The notes: generated by a model not told the origin, from the letters alone. Counted from the first letter of the stretch, positions 21,852 to 29,246 are shown. The stretch: 29,246 bases of DNA from a virus (IMGVR_UViG_3300034066_002164:1-29246), one strand, 5' to 3'. A program made the numbers and translations.

Positions 21852-22346
21852 TTAAAGTTCAAATGCGTTTGAATCTACATTTTCAATAATATCTCGGATA
21901 GTATCCAACCTCTCATTGTCAGGACTATCTTCTATGCTTTCCCAGTCTTGCTCTGTAAAACTGTCACCATTCACAACCAGTAAACCTTCCGCAGAGCCGA
22001 AGCTGCCATCTTTGGCGAAGTATAGATTGTTGTTATCTGCAGTTTCAGTGTGTTCGTAAATAACCGTAGATGCATCCTCTCTCACAAACACATCTACGAA
22101 CTGTGGTGTGTTTTCTCCCATATAAGCGGAAGATACGTTGAAGTCGAAGAACTCGATAGCCTCATCTTCACTCATATCCTTCTTCAATATGTCGATACAC
22201 TTTTGTCTAGAGTAGGCTGCAACAGGGCTCCCTGCTGCAGTATAGCTAACTCCAATAAAAGCATCTTCAAAACCATCTGCTAGAAGTATTTCAGTGTCAG
22301 GATAATTTTCTGTAATATAAGTTTCAATTGTGCTGATTGGTGTCAT
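21852..22346 (-). CDS. Unknown acidic protein (164 aa)
   Basis: Not recognised. Acidic, beta-rich (DTEILLADGFEDAFIGVSYT, TPQFVDVFVREDASTVIYEH) with LYFAKDGSFGSAEGLLVVNG later. No cysteine pair or membrane helix. It follows a 86-base intergenic gap (22347-22432) that probably holds its promoter. Confidence 0.6.
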   Translation of the reverse strand: MTPISTIETYITENYPDTEILLADGFEDAFIGVSYTAAGSPVAAYSRQKCIDILKKDMSEDEAIEFFDFNVSSAYMGENTPQFVDVFVREDASTVIYEHTETADNNNLYFAKDGSFGSAEGLLVVNGDSFTEQDWESIEDSPDNERLDTIRDIIENVDSNAFEL

Positions 22347-22432
22347 ACAACGCTATAGTTTATTGTTGTGATTTACTTGTGCGTGAAAGATGCGCACCCC
22401 CTAGATGACTAGCGTATCTTACTAGACAGGTT
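22347..22432 (-). other. Intergenic region with short inverted repeat, likely promoter of the gene at 21852-22346
   Basis: 86 bases, one of the largest gaps in this block. It holds GTGCG (22379-22383) and CGCAC (22393-22397) as a 5-bp hairpin with a 9-nt loop and no U tract. ACTATA lies about 13 bases before the ATG on the minus strand. No strong promoter consensus is seen. Confidence 0.3.
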
Positions 22433-22681
22433 TCACTCACTTTCCTCAAATTCCATTAAAGCTGCGCCTTGTTGGTCTTTGAGAAGATAAGCGAAGTTAG
22501 CCAGTGTTTCCTTGTAGAATTCGATCTGCATCGACTCTGGCATATGATGCATGTATCTGTTTATAATCATGTACAGCAAACTTGCCGTCCAATCAGGATC
22601 AATAGAGTGTGGCTTAATATTTATAAACGCTTCACCCGTTTCATCGTCTCTAAGTATTTCTAATAATAGTTTTTTTGCCAT
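22433..22681 (-). CDS. Small unknown protein (82 aa)
   Basis: Not recognised. KKLLLEILRDDETGEAFINI at the start, then helices (ASLLYMIINRYMHHMPESMQ, TLANFAYLLKDQQGAALMEF). No motif. Starts on ATG after TTAATT. Confidence 0.55.
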   Translation of the reverse strand: MAKKLLLEILRDDETGEAFINIKPHSIDPDWTASLLYMIINRYMHHMPESMQIEFYKETLANFAYLLKDQQGAALMEFEESE

Positions 22682-22684
22682 AAT

Positions 22685-22891
22685 TCAATCAACTCCATAA
22701 ATGTTTTCTTTAGATTGTACAAATTTTGAAAAGATTGATACGTTGTCGAGATTATACTCTCTGATAAACTCGACTGCTTCTTTTTCTGTTTTAAACGTTC
22801 TCCATGGCTTTACAGGAGAACCATCATTATAACACGGAGTTTTAAGTTTCCCTTTTTCCGTGAGACATCTAATAAAGTATAACTTTTCCAT
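22685..22891 (-). CDS. Small unknown protein (68 aa)
   Basis: MEKLYFIRCLTEKGKLK at the start and a WRTFKTEKEAVEFIREYNL helix with a following strand. The strand-helix-strand layout is like that of the genes at 17629-17865 and 18102-18329, but the sequences differ. Its ATG lies 5 bases after the DNA ligase stop and 3 bases separate it from the next gene. Confidence 0.55.
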   Translation of the reverse strand: MEKLYFIRCLTEKGKLKTPCYNDGSPVKPWRTFKTEKEAVEFIREYNLDNVSIFSKFVQSKENIYGVD

Positions 22892-22896
22892 AACGT

Positions 22897-24039
22897 TTAA
22901 ATAACCACTTCTTCTAAGTTTCTTGTTCTGATTTTGATTGTGTTGTTAAACCGCGGGATTCCGTCACTACTGAGATTCTGATATTTTACAGTTGCCTGCA
23001 TACCTAGAATGTCTTCTCGACGAGCCCACAATCTTTTTTGATACTCGATACCGCCCACAGGAACAGAGTCGAACTCTTTACCGTCAGGCATACCTAGTCG
23101 TAAGATAATGCAGCCTTCACGGCTGCCTTTACCTTCTTTAAATCCCATGATTTCATATTCACCTTCGTGAAAGTCCTTCCGTTTAAGAAGGTCTTTCGTG
23201 CGTTTGTGTTGATACAAGCTGTTCCAGGCACGAATCATCTGACCCTCATAGCCTTCGGACATATACGAACGGTACAACTTATCTAGCTCGTTATTATCGA
23301 AAGCAGGCAGAGTTTCCACCCATAAAACAGAGCACTTTTCATTGGTTTTTTGACACAACCACCTGAGCATAACATGACAGTCTATCTGTCGTTGTTTAAA
23401 CTCGTGAGGTGTTTCAGTTATTATGTCGTACACATGATATTGAACAGAGTTTTTACATCTCTCAATATCTGCTGCTGAAGCTTTCGGCTGCTTAACAATA
23501 CTCACAATCTCCTCAAACTTATCTTTAAGCTCATGTGAATACATCTCACCATCAAAGGCAAGCAAGTCTGGATATTTATCGAACAGTGGCTGTAGCTCAT
23601 CTCTAATGTGCTGTAGCGTAGCGAAGGGTTTCCATTGCCTACTAAACACGCCGTGCCTTGTGACAACGCAGCGTAATCCGTCAAGTTTAGGCTGGCTATA
23701 TACAGGGAACGCTATCTTGTCTTTATAATCCGCATAATCTTTAGCAAGCATAGGATCCAACCTAAGAGGATTGGCACCATCAAGAGCATCCACATCTTCG
23801 ACATAACCTTCATCCTTTTTCTTTTGCCACTTAGCTCTGGATTCGAGCTCTGCTTGTTGATCAGCAGTAGTCTCATTCTTTTTACCGATGTTTTTGCCCT
23901 TACACTTCGTAGGTACATTAGTAATTTTCTTACCATCTGTTTGTCCACTTACAGTGTAGTACTCTCCGTTCTCGAAGAATATTTGCCACTCTTGTGTGGC
24001 TCCTGTCGCCGTCTTTTTATACAACTTCGCGAGCTCCAT
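22897..24039 (-). CDS. ATP-dependent DNA ligase with N-terminal WGR-like domain
   Basis: 380 residues. The N-terminal ~80 residues (LYKKTATGATQEWQIFFENG, KGKNIGKKNETTADQQAELE) form a WGR-like DNA-binding domain common in ligases of large phages. The nucleotidyltransferase domain has motif I KLDG (K118 adenylated, D120, G121), motif III FDGEMYS (162-168), motif IV EGYEGQMIR (E265) and motif V LLKRK (284-288). An OB-fold follows (from about 293, GEYEIMGFKEGKGSREG). It seals nicks in DNA during replication and repair. The ATG overlaps the upstream gene by 23 bases. Use of ATP, not NAD, is inferred from the fold. Confidence 0.92.
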   Translation of the reverse strand: MELAKLYKKTATGATQEWQIFFENGEYYTVSGQTDGKKITNVPTKCKGKNIGKKNETTADQQAELESRAKWQKKKDEGYVEDVDALDGANPLRLDPMLAKDYADYKDKIAFPVYSQPKLDGLRCVVTRHGVFSRQWKPFATLQHIRDELQPLFDKYPDLLAFDGEMYSHELKDKFEEIVSIVKQPKASAADIERCKNSVQYHVYDIITETPHEFKQRQIDCHVMLRWLCQKTNEKCSVLWVETLPAFDNNELDKLYRSYMSEGYEGQMIRAWNSLYQHKRTKDLLKRKDFHEGEYEIMGFKEGKGSREGCIILRLGMPDGKEFDSVPVGGIEYQKRLWARREDILGMQATVKYQNLSSDGIPRFNNTIKIRTRNLEEVVI

Positions 24040-24457
24040 AATCTGGAAAATACGTTGTGAATTTTTCGACTGATTGTTTAAGTAGTCTGAGTGCTTCTTC
24101 TCTAATGTTCCAACTTCTCGGCTCTAGATCTAGTCTGTGCTCAGGCAGGGCTTCTATAGACGAGTTGTATGTTATATGTCCTCTTCTTAATTCGGCAGTC
24201 ATGAAACAGCCTCCATTAAAAAACTCATACTCACCATTCCAGCTAGGACGAAAAGTAATTTTAGACGGATCGTAGAAATTAATTCGCGCTATGAAATGTA
24301 AGTCATTTATCAGCTTTGGGTCAATATACACTATAATGCCTGGCTCGTTAAAAAAATCTCTAGGTGTTCGATAGAAATATTTATCCTTAACAGGCCATAA
24401 ATCAGGGCACCCATGTTTCCGTGTGTGCCCTTTGTCTGCAAAATATATTCTGTCCAT
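24017..24457 (-). CDS. Unknown protein, ADKGHTRK family (paralog A)
   Basis: 146 residues. It starts MDRIYFADKGHTRKHGCPDLWP and shares this block with the gene at 25269-25691, along with the RGHIT and TxYFP blocks near the end. The two copies flank the phosphoesterase gene. The start (RIYFADKGHTRK) looks like a strand-loop with conserved DKGHTRK, possibly a phosphate-binding or catalytic loop; unknown. Ends inside the DNA ligase start (23-base overlap). Confidence 0.6.
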   Translation of the reverse strand: MDRIYFADKGHTRKHGCPDLWPVKDKYFYRTPRDFFNEPGIIVYIDPKLINDLHFIARINFYDPSKITFRPSWNGEYEFFNGGCFMTAELRRGHITYNSSIEALPEHRLDLEPRSWNIREEALRLLKQSVEKFTTYFPDYGAREVV

Positions 24458-24459
24458 GT

Positions 24460-25272
24460 TTAACTAAATAGTGCTGATGATTGATGTATTAAGAGTTCGT
24501 TGTTTTCTAGAGTCAGATAATGCTCTAGATGTGTATCTATATTAATATTGTATGACTTGTCTGGTTGCAGTATGTATCTATCTAGGGATGGTAGTACCTC
24601 GTCGGGAGTTACATTTGTTCTGAGTTCATCTATCACCTGCGGCCTACTTCTTGGTGTGTGTCCAACGATTTGACTCAAGCCTTCTACAGGAGCGTACTCG
24701 TAGCTCCAGTCTAACCAATCAATACCTCCAACCTCCTCTTGTCCTCCTCTAGCTCTACCGGCACTTAGAATAGGGTTGTCTACGCCTAACCCTAGGAAAC
24801 TTTCAGCGATATAGCATCTACTCAACACACTGTCAGCTGAAATATGCTTTTCAAGAGGTTGTCCGAAATGATATTCACTCACACCAGCATGACTCAATAT
24901 AATAGGTAAACAGTTTTCAACGTTTATAACATGAGCTAGTTTAGGTTTAAAGCCTAGCGGACGGCTTCCTAAAAATACTTTATTAATTGCTTTGAGTTTA
25001 TCTCTAGTTGTTCCGCTGCAGGCGTACCTATCATATAATGCAGGATAAAGATATGGAACATCATGGTTACCCATCAGCCATATGAATCTTTCTCCATACT
25101 TACTATATAGCTTTAGTATATAGTTTGCTGTTCTTTCTGCGTGATCTGGTGTGTCGTAGAAATCGTCAAACCAATCGCCAAGAGATATGAGTGTATCGAA
25201 CGTATTATTCTCTAGGATTTTTTCTACTTTAGCTAGCTTTTGGTGAACGTCTGGAATTACTAGTGTTCTCAT
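24460..25272 (-). CDS. Calcineurin-like metallophosphoesterase
   Basis: 270 residues with the motif set of the superfamily: IPDVHQ (D8, H10), LGDWFDD (D33, D36), MGNHD (N69, H70), ILSHAG (H128) and VGHTP (H205). These bind two metal ions and cleave phosphate esters. Members of this size include protein phosphatases of the lambda type and diadenosine tetraphosphatases; the substrate cannot be told. Two genes of the ADKGHTRK family flank it. Its ATG overlaps the upstream stop by 4 bases. Confidence 0.87.
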   Translation of the reverse strand: MRTLVIPDVHQKLAKVEKILENNTFDTLISLGDWFDDFYDTPDHAERTANYILKLYSKYGERFIWLMGNHDVPYLYPALYDRYACSGTTRDKLKAINKVFLGSRPLGFKPKLAHVINVENCLPIILSHAGVSEYHFGQPLEKHISADSVLSRCYIAESFLGLGVDNPILSAGRARGGQEEVGGIDWLDWSYEYAPVEGLSQIVGHTPRSRPQVIDELRTNVTPDEVLPSLDRYILQPDKSYNINIDTHLEHYLTLENNELLIHQSSALFS

Positions 25273-25691
25273 TCTTGTGCAGGGAAATAATGCGTAAACA
25301 GATCGACAGCTTCTCTAAGTAGACCAATCGACATCTCACGGCATCCCCACTCACCATCTAGTATTTCTGGTGATTTCTGTGTAATACCTTGTATTGATGT
25401 GTGAATGGTTATATGTCCTTTAATTATATGTGCTGTAAGAGTTGGAGTATTGCAGTAGCCATAATACTGCTCATTGTAAAACATCTTTTTCATATTCTCT
25501 CTAACATATATACTAAACTCACTTATATAGTATGAACCATATATCAGCTTTGGTCGTATATAACATACAAGGCCGGACCCTTCAAAAAAATCTTCAGGTA
25601 CGGTCATCTTATCTGCGTCTTTAGCAGGCCATAAAGGAACACAGTTTGCTTTTCTTGTATGTCCTTTGTCTGCAAAGTATATTCTGTTCAT
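25269..25691 (-). CDS. Unknown protein, ADKGHTRK family (paralog B)
   Basis: 140 residues, a paralog of 24017-24457: MNRIYFADKGHTRKANCVPL at the start, KGHITIHTSIQGIT and LFTHYFPAQE later. No known family. Its stop overlaps the phosphoesterase ATG by 4 bases and its ATG overlaps the upstream stop by 4 bases, so this run of genes is probably expressed together. Confidence 0.6.
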   Translation of the reverse strand: MNRIYFADKGHTRKANCVPLWPAKDADKMTVPEDFFEGSGLVCYIRPKLIYGSYYISEFSIYVRENMKKMFYNEQYYGYCNTPTLTAHIIKGHITIHTSIQGITQKSPEILDGEWGCREMSIGLLREAVDLFTHYFPAQE

Positions 25692-26281
25692 ATTTTAGTT
25701 TTTCTCTTTTCCTCGCAGCTATCGCACAGAGTACGCCACCAACCATCTGTTCTAAGATTTGCCGGCGATCCGTCATGCTCGCATATTGTTTCACTCTCTA
25801 GCTCTGCATACGACACCGCACCGTACACAAAGCCATCGTAGCGCTCTCTTTCTTTCGCTACGGCAGAATCATCAAACCTAGCTGCATCAGCTGGTTCAAA
25901 TTTAGCGACAATGTCGTAATATACTCTAAGAGTTCCAAACTTTTCTTTTATCTGTCTAAACTCTACCCCATATCCTTTGAACTTCTCATAAGTAGGATAA
26001 TTCATTCTGTATAATGTGTAGCACTTCATCCCGAGCAGCTTTTCAACTTTTCGGCATATGTTATGTGCTATTCTTTTGAGTACTTGCTGCTTTGGAAATT
26101 TATCTTTTTCTTTAAGATAAATAAATCCTCTCTGGTCTAATACAGTACATAGCTTACGAATGATAGGTTCCCACCCGTCACCTACCTCAAGACCATACAT
26201 GATGCTTGAGGTTCTTTCTTCTTTCTGCACGAACATTTCAGGAAAGTCTGCGCATAACGCTTTCTCAAGTTCTTCTCTCAT
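25688..26281 (-). CDS. Conserved phage protein with GDGW, QIKEKFGTLRVYY and C-terminal Cys motifs
   Basis: 197 residues. GDGWEPIIRKL near residues 34-44, RQIKEKFGTLRVYYDI near 109-124, and TICEHDGSPANLRTDGWWRT with TLCDSC at the end match a phage family I know (GDGWxxI, QxKEKFGTLRxY, GWxxTLCxxC); function unknown. The last ~35 residues with CEH...CDSC may bind zinc. It overlaps the downstream gene by 4 bases. Starts on ATG without SD. Confidence 0.7.
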   Translation of the reverse strand: MREELEKALCADFPEMFVQKEERTSSIMYGLEVGDGWEPIIRKLCTVLDQRGFIYLKEKDKFPKQQVLKRIAHNICRKVEKLLGMKCYTLYRMNYPTYEKFKGYGVEFRQIKEKFGTLRVYYDIVAKFEPADAARFDDSAVAKERERYDGFVYGAVSYAELESETICEHDGSPANLRTDGWWRTLCDSCEEKRKTKI

Positions 26282-26463
26282 ATACTATATATGTTTTTGT
26301 GTATTACGTTATGTGTGGCTTCCTTCAGTAAACTCAGCTGCAATAGAAGGTCGTCAAACTCGTGTATTTTAAGTTTAGTCCTTATACTCAGCTCCAGCTC
26401 GATATTGTCTAGCATCGCTTTTCCATGATTTAAGATATTACTCATTTTGATGTTAGAGTCCAA
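26278..26463 (-). CDS. Small helical protein (61 aa)
   Basis: Not recognised. Helical (NHGKAMLDNIELELSIRTKL, then DDLLLQLSLLKEATHNVIH). An alternative ATG at 26445 would avoid the 11-base overlap with thyX; both start types occur in this region. The downstream gene's ATG overlaps its stop by 4 bases. Confidence 0.5.
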   Translation of the reverse strand: MDSNIKMSNILNHGKAMLDNIELELSIRTKLKIHEFDDLLLQLSLLKEATHNVIHKNIYSI

Positions 26464-27121
26464 AGGCGTCTATTGTGTATTTGAATGGGTTTCTAGGAAG
26501 CTCTTTAACCATCTCGAGCATCCTGTCTGCTACTTCACATATTTCTTTTTGTGCTTGTTTGGATCTGCGTAAATTTAAAAAATGTGCAAAACTTCTCCAA
26601 TTAAACATAACGTCAGAAGTTATCTGGCTGTTATACATTTTGAAGAACCGTGCACTTTCTTTAGCTCTTTTACGTCCAAGAACTTTCTCGGCGTCTTTTA
26701 TGCAGGCGTGATATAGTAGATTATTAGCAGCCGACTGGGCAATTAATACTTCTGCCCAGTTATTGTAGCCTTCAAGTTCTAGTTCTGGCGATACAGGAAC
26801 ACTGTAAAAGTCAGTTGGAACATAGAACTTATCTTCTTTAAGTTCCTTATACCTTGCTGACTCTGCATTGATACTCACACCAATCCTATGCTTCAGTAGC
26901 TGGATGTGTGTGGCAATCTCTGTATCTACCAGAAAGTGAAGAACACTTTTCTCAAACGGTGTATCGTGGTGATGTTGAGCTAGGTAATCTAGCATCTCAG
27001 GAAGCCTGCGCATCTTGTCTTCATCTAGATCTCTCTCTGTACTTGTCCATGCAGACAAGCCATGTGTAAGATCGCCTCCATAATGGCCGATCCATTCTAC
27101 TTTGTTTGTATAGTCTTGCAT
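26453..27121 (-). CDS. thyX: Flavin-dependent thymidylate synthase
   Basis: 222 residues. ThyX makes dTMP from dUMP using FAD, NADPH and methylene-tetrahydrofolate, without a ThyA-type cysteine. TPFEKS (54-59), the signature block KHRIGVSINAESARY (77-91, Ser88 near the active site) and the C-terminal RSFAHFLNLRRSKQAQKEI (176-194) are conserved. The first residue of the usual RHR triad is Lys here (KHR), and the loop to Ser88 is eight residues as in many phage ThyX. Starts 1 base after the stop of the RNA ligase gene. With NrdAB it supports thymidylate supply for phage DNA. Confidence 0.93.
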   Translation of the reverse strand: MQDYTNKVEWIGHYGGDLTHGLSAWTSTERDLDEDKMRRLPEMLDYLAQHHHDTPFEKSVLHFLVDTEIATHIQLLKHRIGVSINAESARYKELKEDKFYVPTDFYSVPVSPELELEGYNNWAEVLIAQSAANNLLYHACIKDAEKVLGRKRAKESARFFKMYNSQITSDVMFNWRSFAHFLNLRRSKQAQKEICEVADRMLEMVKELPRNPFKYTIDAFGL

Positions 27122-27122
27122 A

Positions 27123-28175
27123 CTAACCTTTCTTCATGTCGTAGGGTTGATTCATTACTTTGAGGCTCCACCAGTCTTGTTGTAATGCTTCTGATCTGAT
27201 CGGTGACACAGGACGAATTACAATACCTTCTGCATTAGCTCTGCCGTTATCATATTTTGTGTCGTTAGCCATTTCTTGCAGATCCTCATCACTAGGTACA
27301 TTTTTAGTGAGTACGAACCTTCCTATTTCAGGTACGTGAGGAATTTTGTACTTATCACAAAAATCCCTGGTTTGATCCCAGCTAAACCATGTGTGATTTG
27401 TTACATCTCTGATCTGATACACAAAGTATTCTAGTTTATCAAGCTTGAGAGGATTCTTCTGAATTCCAGGACCACACACTTCTCCTTGTAGTGCTAGTTC
27501 GACAGGATACTCTCTTAAGATTTTTTCTAAATTATACTTTTTAGCGACCTGCCAGAAAGAGTTACCCTCAGATTCAACGAACTCGCTGTTTCTTCCACAA
27601 ACATAGAAGGTACCGTCTTTAAAAATGAATGTACCACTGCTGCCGTCACATTTTAAGGTAGCTACGAATAGTGCGTTCTTAAAACTATCTGAAGTTCTCG
27701 CTTCTTCAAGTGCTGCCGGTTCATTTCTAAAATTCAGCTCGTCAGTTTTTCTAACAATACGAGTAGGAAACGGAGCCTTGACTTCGCCTCCTAGTGAAGA
27801 GCTTGTGGGAGCTACCCACTTTTCAATATCAAGGATAACACTGACCTCTTCACCTTCTTCGTACACTTTAGATGGTAACCCCTTGCGCTCAGCTGCAGCA
27901 TATACTTCACTAATCGGTAACACTAAGCCAGCACTATATTGTCCTCTCATCTTTACCGTTTTTATGCGTGTCTTTTCTTCTCCAGCGTATGTCTCGTCAA
28001 GATAAGCTTTAGGAGCATACGAGTCAGGGAAAATCATTACAACGAGATTTCCCACCTGATGTAAACCTTTCCTGACAACTGTATGCCAACCAAGCACGGT
28101 GGCACGCTCTATTTTGTCTGCTCCTTCAATAGGAGTTAATGCTAACACTCTTGCTACTACTGCTAATTTTTCCAT
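27123..28175 (-). CDS. RNA ligase, DraRnl (DRB0094) type
   Basis: 350 residues. N-terminal OB-like domain (about 1-125: VARVLALTPIEGADKIERAT, GLVLPISEVY), then an adenylyltransferase domain: motif I TLKCDGSSGTF (K175 adenylated, D177, G178), GRNSEF (194-199), motif III LQGEVCGPGIQ (229-239), motif IV AEGIVIR (315-321) and motif V WSLKVMN (336-342). The N-terminal OB placement and the KxDGSS form match the Deinococcus radiodurans RNA ligase class, which seals 3'-OH/5'-phosphate RNA ends in duplexes. In phages this type may repair tRNA or mRNA cuts (inference). Starts after a 5-base gap from the gene at 28181. Confidence 0.9.
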   Translation of the reverse strand: MEKLAVVARVLALTPIEGADKIERATVLGWHTVVRKGLHQVGNLVVMIFPDSYAPKAYLDETYAGEEKTRIKTVKMRGQYSAGLVLPISEVYAAAERKGLPSKVYEEGEEVSVILDIEKWVAPTSSSLGGEVKAPFPTRIVRKTDELNFRNEPAALEEARTSDSFKNALFVATLKCDGSSGTFIFKDGTFYVCGRNSEFVESEGNSFWQVAKKYNLEKILREYPVELALQGEVCGPGIQKNPLKLDKLEYFVYQIRDVTNHTWFSWDQTRDFCDKYKIPHVPEIGRFVLTKNVPSDEDLQEMANDTKYDNGRANAEGIVIRPVSPIRSEALQQDWWSLKVMNQPYDMKKG

Positions 28176-28180
28176 AGTAT

Positions 28181-28582
28181 TTATTCCTTCTCGTCCCAGC
28201 AGAATACGACGTTGTCACATTCTCCAAGCTCTGCTATTAGGTTATGTTTAATTACGAGTTCCCAGATCATATACCTGTTCGCCAGACCTGCCCCTAGTTT
28301 GGAAATATAGAATTTTCTACTGGGGTTTTTAGTGATATGCTCTTTGAGCTGATTGAGTACCTTGAAAAAGACTTTCTTATACTCGTCAGGGGTATAGCAG
28401 GACGACTGCTCATGGTCTGGAGCTTTCTTTGTAAGAAAGCCTATGGCTCTAGGATGATGCCTGAGCTTTGCTGCTCCGCCTGTTCCTCTATTTTGTAGAT
28501 TGTCACCGAATACAAAGAAAGCGTTAGGATCTTTGTTGAGAAACTCTTCAGTTACAATAGTATTTTCAAATTTCGCTGGCAT
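28181..28582 (-). CDS. Macrodomain-like phage protein (DUF7831-type)
   Basis: 133 residues. AFFVFGDNLQNRGTGGAAKLR near the start, followed by AIGFLTKKAPDHEQ and LGAGLANRY, fits a phage family with FGDNLxxRGxGGAAxLR and GFxTKK blocks (DUF7831), related in pattern to ADP-ribose-binding macrodomains. A role in ADP-ribose or NAD-related chemistry is inferred, not shown. I chose the ATG at 28582, 2 bases after the upstream stop; 28594 would add four residues. Neighbours are the RNA ligase and DUF3310. Confidence 0.7.
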   Translation of the reverse strand: MPAKFENTIVTEEFLNKDPNAFFVFGDNLQNRGTGGAAKLRHHPRAIGFLTKKAPDHEQSSCYTPDEYKKVFFKVLNQLKEHITKNPSRKFYISKLGAGLANRYMIWELVIKHNLIAELGECDNVVFCWDEKE

Positions 28583-28584
28583 TG

Positions 28585-28884
28585 TTATGAACATTCGTTT
28601 CCACAGTGATCACACTCAAGAGGTGTTGACGCAGTGTCTGGGTAGTTTTCTATTGGAGGTTTTTCCAACCTTTGTGTTCTAGCTATTTCGCGATTGATAT
28701 ACCAGATCGCTTTTTGTAGGTCTTCTATCTTGTTTCCTTTGTGACCACATCGCCAAATATATTTACAAGCATTACCGAGATTGAATGTCATCTGCTCCAC
28801 CACATCGATACATTCAACACCTTCTATATGGTTATAGTGATCTGGATGGTCTACGTTTGATTTCTGTTTTATTTTAACGGTCAT
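28585..28884 (-). CDS. DUF3310 (SaV-like) protein with C-terminal CDHC
   Basis: 99 residues. VDHPDHYN (11-18), GVECIDVVE (22-30) and the long NACKYIWRCGHKGNKIEDLQ (38-57) are the DUF3310 core, followed by the WYINREI helix. The fold is related to nucleotide-handling helical proteins; its role is unknown, although it is common in early phage regions. C-terminus CDHCGNEC adds a zinc-like element. I chose the ATG at 28884, which overlaps the upstream stop by 11 bases, as several other starts here do; a longer frame from 28971 runs inside the upstream gene. Confidence 0.8.
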   Translation of the reverse strand: MTVKIKQKSNVDHPDHYNHIEGVECIDVVEQMTFNLGNACKYIWRCGHKGNKIEDLQKAIWYINREIARTQRLEKPPIENYPDTASTPLECDHCGNECS

Positions 28885-29062
28885 ATGGGCAATATGCTTC
28901 ACGATCTCTTTCTGGTGGTTCATCTCCAGAATTATCAATTTCTCGTCCGCAACTTTCACACTTTGCTCCATCGTCTGTGAGAACTAATTGCTCTCCACAC
29001 GAAGGGCACAGTTCAATACTATCGTTGGGATCTTCGTCCCAAGGAAAACCAGTACTCAACAT
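28874..29062 (-). CDS. Small zinc-ribbon protein (62 aa)
   Basis: Cysteines in CPSC (C19, C22) and CESC (C35, C38) with short strands between form a zinc ribbon; the rest is acidic, ending CPYDR. Function unknown. It overlaps the downstream DUF3310 start by 11 bases and follows the next gene by 12 bases. Confidence 0.6.
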   Translation of the reverse strand: MLSTGFPWDEDPNDSIELCPSCGEQLVLTDDGAKCESCGREIDNSGDEPPERDREAYCPYDR

Positions 29063-29074
29063 AAGTTATATTCT

Positions 29075-29246
29075 CTAGATTGCTGAGGCTTTGACCGTTT
29101 CTTCTTCCTCTTTGATTCGAGGTTCGAGAAAACAGCTTGCGCAAATATATCTTGTCTCTTTGAGAGGGTCTTTGCTCGGTTCAGAGCATTCGATAATCTC
29201 TTTGGCTATCACTTTGATGACACTTAGTTTTTTCTTGAGGTCCTCC
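29075..29246 (-). CDS. Partial gene at right edge (C-terminal ~56 residues)
   Basis: Only the C-terminus is present: a helix (KKKLSVIKVIAKEIIECSE), then RYICASCFLEPRIKEEEETV with a C-x2-C pair, suggesting a zinc-binding end, then stop TAG at 29075-29077. The frame is open to the window edge. No identity can be given; the start lies outside. Confidence 0.55.
   Translation of the reverse strand, partial: EDLKKKLSVIKVIAKEIIECSEPSKDPLKETRYICASCFLEPRIKEEEETVKASAI

Noticed and set aside
1-29246. Search for tRNA genes, CRISPR arrays, insertion sequences and attachment sites
   Set aside because: No cloverleaf, regular direct repeats, transposase, integrase or suitable gap was seen; genes leave almost no free space.

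Overview
This window looks like part of a large tailed double-stranded DNA phage genome (Caudoviricetes). The sequence shows a portal protein, a probable lysis cassette, class I ribonucleotide reductase (NrdA and NrdB), flavin-dependent thymidylate synthase (ThyX), an ATP-dependent DNA ligase, an RNA ligase, two calcineurin-like phosphoesterases, and about 35 small, tightly packed genes of phage-only type (YopX, DUF3310, Lar-like and similar). I found no tRNA, rRNA, transposase, integrase or CRISPR array. The DNA is moderately AT-rich. Almost no gene start has a Shine-Dalgarno sequence; most start codons follow short A/T tracts. That fits a host with SD-independent initiation, such as Bacteroidota or some Cyanobacteria, but the host cannot be fixed from this window.

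Layout. (1) 1-1695, minus strand: a metallophosphoesterase with an N-terminal helix-turn-helix, cut by the window edge, and a fibronectin type III protein. (2) 1696-1819: a divergent intergenic region with a near-perfect 21-nt palindrome. (3) 1820-8076, plus strand: two small proteins, a portal protein carrying a zinc ribbon, nrdA (its start overlaps the portal stop), nrdB and a small degenerate zinc-finger protein. (4) 8081-10464, plus strand: a likely lysis module of a coiled-coil membrane protein, a spanin-like lipoprotein, a coiled-coil multi-span membrane protein, a two-span holin candidate and a lysozyme-like endolysin. The first two genes have their start codons inside strong RNA hairpins. 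(5) 10461-13204, minus strand: unknown genes separated by terminator-like hairpins. (6) 13206-22891, minus strand: about 25 short unknown or conserved-uncharacterised phage genes in overlapping order, including three sets of diverged paralogs and one frameshifted gene. (7) 22897-29246, minus strand: a nucleic-acid metabolism block with DNA ligase, phosphoesterase flanked by two paralogous genes, ThyX, DraRnl-type RNA ligase, a macrodomain-like protein and DUF3310.

How the parts fit together. NrdAB and ThyX would supply deoxyribonucleotides, including dTMP, for phage DNA synthesis. DNA ligase would serve replication and repair. The RNA ligase, with the phosphoesterase and macrodomain-like neighbours, suggests RNA end repair or ADP-ribose/nucleotide processing (inference). 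The plus-strand block looks late (virion and lysis), while the minus-strand block of small genes looks early or middle (takeover and metabolism). The most unusual features are the start-codon hairpins, the portal/RNR gene coupling, the possible spacing change in an NrdB metal-ligand motif, the frameshifted gene and the repeated small-gene families.
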